Assembly (NCBI GenBank): GCA_003024985.2
Contig: PXIH01S0107364.1
Reading direction: 5' to 3' (one strand)
Length of the DNA: 10,651 nucleotides
DNA from: Euperipatoides rowelli
Taxonomy: Eukaryota; Onychophora; Udeonychophora; Euonychophora; Peripatopsidae
Shown here: positions 7,643-10,651 of the stretch, one piece after another
Position numbering within the stretch: position 1 is the stretch's first letter
How the letters are laid out: every line of letters starts with the position of its first letter
Position numbers and translations under genes: made by a program
Notes under the pieces: generated by a model
Told to the model about the DNA's origin: nothing
What the model saw: the letters and a program-made list of their open reading frames with translations, nothing else
The model's database searches: none

Positions 7643-7658
7643 TCCCGGATTTCCGGGA
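7643..7658. repeat. Subterminal palindrome TCCCGGA-TT-TCCGGGA
   Basis: A 7-bp perfect stem around a 2-base centre, three bases inside the left terminal repeat. It is strikingly GC-rich for this window and could be a transposase-binding site. Confidence 0.6.
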
Positions 7659-8270
7659 TTGTCCCAATTTGTCACCTAAAATCCCTGTGTCCTCATCTGA
7701 GGTTTCGGGACCGTCGAATATCCCAGTTTATCAAAAACTAGTAAAACAAATCCTGGAAATTGCACTTTTTTGGCTTGTTTTGCAATTATTAATTGTTAAA
7801 CTAAGCCTAACTACAGCTACTAATATTATATTAATAAAACTTTAGTTAGTTCAGTCGACAGTTAGATCTATACTGTTTTTTTTAAGCTGCCGTTAATTGT
7901 GTCATCACATTGGGGAAACCGGAGGCGCTCACTTAGACTTCGAAATAACATTTATTTTCTTACTTTATGTTTCAAGCTTGACTGGTAAACACTAGCGACC
8001 CATTAGCACACATTAATGGAAGTTGAGTCAAAATTTTCAATCATGTGACTAAAAAAATGTTATTTTGAAGGCTAGGCGCTTGTCATTTTAGACACAAACA
8101 CATGATCGTCTTCACCAATGGTCAAGTGTAAATATATAGATAATGTAGTTTATTTTATTTTAAATGAACTTTCATTTTTTCATTTTGAAAATTAGATTTT
8201 ATATTCAAATTTATATTTCATCTAAAAATGGATATGTACTATGTTGATATAAAAATAAACAAATAAAAGC

Positions 8271-8294
8271 ATTATTATTATTATTGTTATTATT
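8271..8294 (+). repeat. Imperfect (ATT)8 microsatellite
   Basis: ATT units with one T-to-G change, located inside the right half of the hAT-like element. Confidence 0.7.
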
Positions 8295-8461
8295 AAATAA
8301 ATAATTGCTAATTTTATGATTTTTATCTGAAAAAAACTATTAAAAAAAACTCATAACATATGTTCTGGACAAAAAAAATAAAAGCTTATCAATTAATCAT
8401 AACTTATGCTTTTATTTTTTGTTAACTAGAAAACCTTTGTCCCAGTTTGACAGTCAAGAAA

Positions 8462-8473
8462 TCTGGTAACCCT
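8462..8473 (-). repeat. Right terminal inverted repeat of the hAT-like element
   Basis: TCTGGTAACCCT, the inverted counterpart of 7629-7640. Confidence 0.5.
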
Positions 8474-9544
8474 ACAAAGGCAGGTAGGCTACTTACATTA
8501 TATAAAAATTAATATAAATGGCTACTATAAAATTTCAATTTTTATTTATGAGAAATTAGTTATTAACGATCTAGATTTCTTTGGTGGTTGCATAACTAGT
8601 TATAAATTTTATTTTCCTGCTCAAAAATGGTGAAAACTGCATTAAATATCTTTATTATAAAGTTATCACAAAGAAACATAAAATCAATATTCAGAATAAA
8701 CATAGCAACAGTATAATTTTACAATGAATAAAATTCATATCTGTATTGTGACTGATAGTTCTATAATTAATTTTATTCCTTGTTCCACTTCCTCAATAGA
8801 TTAACTGTGCAAATATAATTATAATTATTTCCAATAGAGTTGGAGTTATTGTCAAATGTATAAACCTAGTATTAAGTAATACTACTTATTGGTAAATAAA
8901 AATCTGCAACTATTATAAAAAATATTAAAGGGTATATACATTGAAAAACAACTTAATTAATCTGATAGTATACAATGTAAATAAGGACTGTATTATTCCT
9001 ATGGGGTGTAAACAACTATGGTGTACATAACTACACATGCTAAGTATTTGATTGACATATTTCCCTAACAAAATTGACTGAAAACTGAAATGATAGAATG
9101 GAAAATATGCTAGTGTCTAAGGAACTTTCTAATTCCCAAACACAAATATGAATTTAAATACATATTCTACAATATGCATAATTCTTAGCATATGCAATAA
9201 TTGGTTCTGCTAAATGCATCCCATAGGAATAGGGCTCTGATAGGAAAGTATTATTACAACCTCATTAAAATTAAAAAATACAAACAATAATATTTAGTAT
9301 GGTACTTATGAGTAATGTACTACTCAAATTTTGACTTCCACCAATTAACAAAAAGCCGAATGTTAATGTTTTAATTAATTGAAACATCATTTTGCCATCT
9401 GTGATGTAAGTAAGGGTATAGTTTTTAAATTTGTATTTAGTTTCTTTACTTGACGATTACTACAATTTTGATTTATATTTCTTCATAAGATTTTAATTTG
9501 TCATTTTAATAATTTTGATTTACATTTTCTAAATTCTATTTATT
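8474..9544. other. AT-rich stretch without a recognised gene
   Basis: No coding frame stands out. The only structure noted is the diverged inverted repeat at 8995-9230. Confidence 0.5.
8995..9230. repeat. Diverged inverted repeat, possible MITE relic
   Basis: ATTCCTATGGGGTG (8995-9008) matches the inverse of CATCCCATAGGAAT (9217-9230) at 13 of 14 positions. Further in, ATGCTAAG (9037-9044) matches the inverse of CTTAGCAT (9184-9191) perfectly. The spacing between blocks is nearly equal on both sides (28 and 25 bases). That suggests two decayed arms of about 50 bp around a 140-bp centre. Confidence 0.35.
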
Positions 9545-9610
9545 ATGGGGAGAACATGTGTAGCTTATAATTGTAGTGGAACAAAAGAAGTTTGGGTGAT
9601 TTTAGTTTGA
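9545..9610 (+). CDS. THAP-like zinc-finger start, 21 codons, partial or relic
   Basis: An ATG at 9545 opens MGRTCVAYNCSG, then TKEVWVILV and a TGA at 9608-9610. THAP domains are C2CH zinc-dependent DNA-binding modules. They start at the protein N-terminus with Met, about three residues, then Cys-X4-Cys in a context like C-x-A-Y-x-C, and all of these are visible here. The rest of the domain (the FH.FP motif, invariant Trp, and the later Cys and His) is not encoded in this frame downstream. Either this is a first exon ending at a GTGAT donor near 9596, or it is a fragment of a THAP gene or of a P-element-like transposase. The match is short and could be chance. Confidence 0.3.
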   Translation: MGRTCVAYNCSGTKEVWVILV

Positions 9611-9793
9611 TCCGTTCATACACATAACAAAAGTACACTAAGGAGATGCCAATTTTTTTTTTTTTTTATTAAGACAAAAATCTTAAAAGTAATTAATGGA
9701 TATAAAAATTATGAATATAAATATAGATAAATTCATAAATCAATTTTATCACCTACACAAATGTTTGAAATATAAAAAATTTATATTTATGCA
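9611..9793. other. AT-rich stretch with a T-run
   Basis: Contains a run of 17 T at about 9652-9668. No continuation of the THAP-like frame is seen. Confidence 0.5.
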
Positions 9794-9901
9794 ATCTAAA
9801 ATTGCTTAAAAATCTAATATTTCTGAATTTTATGTCATTAATTTTATTGTACTCATAATGACATAAAATCCTGAAATATTAAATTTGGAATAATTTTAGA
9901 T
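9794..9901. repeat. Compact hairpin with 46-47 bp arms
   Basis: Left arm 9794-9840 and right arm 9856-9901 are imperfect reverse complements around a 15-base loop. The inner 26 bases pair with only two mismatches (TAATATTTC and TTTTATGTCATTA blocks). The outer ATCTAAAATT blocks pair perfectly. Weaker pairing may continue a few bases outward. It could be a small MITE, or a transcribed hairpin if it lies in an intron. Confidence 0.7.
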
Positions 9902-9903
9902 CA

Positions 9904-10651
9904 CACAAATACAGTGCCTCCAGCTACTTTTTTCAGCTGAGAAAAAAAAAAGAATCAGCATTTCAAGTAAAGCTTGGTTCGTATTAAACAAAACTCCATC
10001 AAAACCTGTTTAAATGTTAAAGAAGGATAAAAGTCAAGTATGTGTTTTACTGTGATTGATAAAAACTGGTCAGGAGATTGATGAGAAGTTCAAATGTATG
10101 CCTTATTTTCTGACGCATTCGCTAAAACTGCTTTGAAGATCAATCGTTTGTGAAGATTTGAAACTTTAGTAGCAAGACCCCTATTTCTAACAAAGATAAT
10201 AACTGGTTAAGAGTCATGGAGCTCCTCTTAGGATTCAGAATCAAAGCTGCAATCTAGTTTTTGTTAATCTAATCATCTAATGATTTCTTTTCATACTATG
10301 GGAAACTCCAACCGCACACACACACACACTTTGCAATGTATTGAAAGTGCAGCAATCATTTCTTACTAAATAAATGGCAGATGTTTCAAACTTCTAGGTT
10401 TTAAAAACATTTCTCCGTGTCAATTTTTACACTCCCAATGATGAAAAAATAATTAGGAGAATCATTACAATGGTTAAGTTTCAAAACTATTTTTAACAAC
10501 TGAGGAAAAATGTTTAGATTTTTTTTCTCTCCCTCTTTCTACACTAACAAAAAAAGATGTAAATTAAATATACTAAATGTTTTTTTAAATTATTATTTTT
10601 CTATTGGTTTTAAAAATACAATAAAAGATTTTAAATAAAACAAGAAAATAA
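9904..10651. other. AT-rich stretch without a recognised gene
   Basis: Positions 10080-10260 are slightly less AT-rich and contain a short frame reading MYALFSDAFAKTALK before a stop, which I cannot support as an exon. A (CA) tract lies at 10315-10329. The rest is AT-rich filler. Confidence 0.45.
10315..10329 (+). repeat. (CA)7 microsatellite
   Basis: Seven and a half perfect CA units. Confidence 0.9.

Larger units (their letters stand above)
7629..8473. mobile_element. Non-autonomous hAT-like DNA transposon remnant
   Basis: The 845-bp segment is bounded by AGGGTTTCCAGA (7629-7640) and the inverted TCTGGTAACCCT (8462-8473), which match at 11 of 12 positions. The AGGGTT.CCAGA ends followed by CCCGG-rich subterminal sequence resemble termini I associate with hAT superfamily elements. 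TTGTCCCA occurs near the left end (7659-7666) and TTGTCCCAG near the right (8438-8446), in direct orientation. The interior is less AT-rich than the flanks but has no transposase frame. The expected 8-bp target-site duplication is not convincing: ATGAAAAG on the left, ACAAAGGC on the right. The element is probably old. A 74-codon frame at its left end is a by-product. Confidence 0.5.

Noticed and set aside
7621-7845. 74-codon plus-strand open frame with ATG
   Set aside because: It spans the left end of the hAT-like element, and the N-terminal part is the translated terminal repeat and palindrome. It has no transposase similarity.
10080-10137. Short frame MYALFSDAFAKTALK
   Set aside because: Too short, with no splice sites or motif that decide it.
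1-10651. CRISPR array, tRNA, rRNA or snRNA genes
   Set aside because: No regularly spaced repeats with spacers, no tRNA A/B boxes and no recognisable rRNA or snRNA blocks were seen on either strand.

Overview
The window is strongly AT-rich, repeat-laden eukaryotic DNA. It has long homopolymer runs, short microsatellites, non-coding stretches more than a kilobase long, and three single ambiguous bases typical of a scaffolded draft assembly. A GT-AG compatible terminal exon, a short THAP-like zinc-finger start and a hAT-like DNA transposon remnant suggest an invertebrate animal. I cannot name a species. There is no bacterial-style gene packing, no complete gene and no RNA gene that I can recognise.

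Layout, left to right. Positions 1-330 look like a Pol II core promoter: CCAAT boxes, a TATA box, a possible GTAAGT splice donor and an AATAAA. It is either the first exon of a rightward gene or part of an LTR. Positions 913-2421 hold the largest structure in the window, a fold-back element about 1.5 kb long. Its long inverted arms are unequal, and the right arm carries an extra tandem duplication of about 130 bp. Each outer end carries the same 7-bp-stem hairpin.

Positions 2767-5073 contain a weak minus-strand open frame that ends at an ambiguous base. A 40-bp exact repeat touches that base and recurs at 4444-4483, followed by a CpG-containing island of 600 bp. A second exact repeat, 47 bp, abuts another ambiguous base at 6803 and recurs at 3378-3424. 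I read both as likely contig-join artefacts or structural alleles. If the first join were resolved through the repeat, the minus-strand frame would extend further.

The best coding evidence is a minus-strand terminal exon at 5688-5790, with a clear stop and a (TC)8 tract just 3' of it. Positions 5826-7628 are AT-rich filler. Positions 7629-8473 are a non-autonomous hAT-like element with 12-bp terminal inverted repeats. To its right lie a diverged inverted repeat (8995-9230), a 21-codon THAP-like start (9545-9610) and a compact hairpin with 46-47 bp arms (9794-9901). The coding pieces do not form a visible shared pathway. The region is best read as intergenic or intronic DNA shaped by transposable elements. 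I found no convincing new biological system. The fold-back element and the repeats that abut ambiguous bases are the most useful leads.
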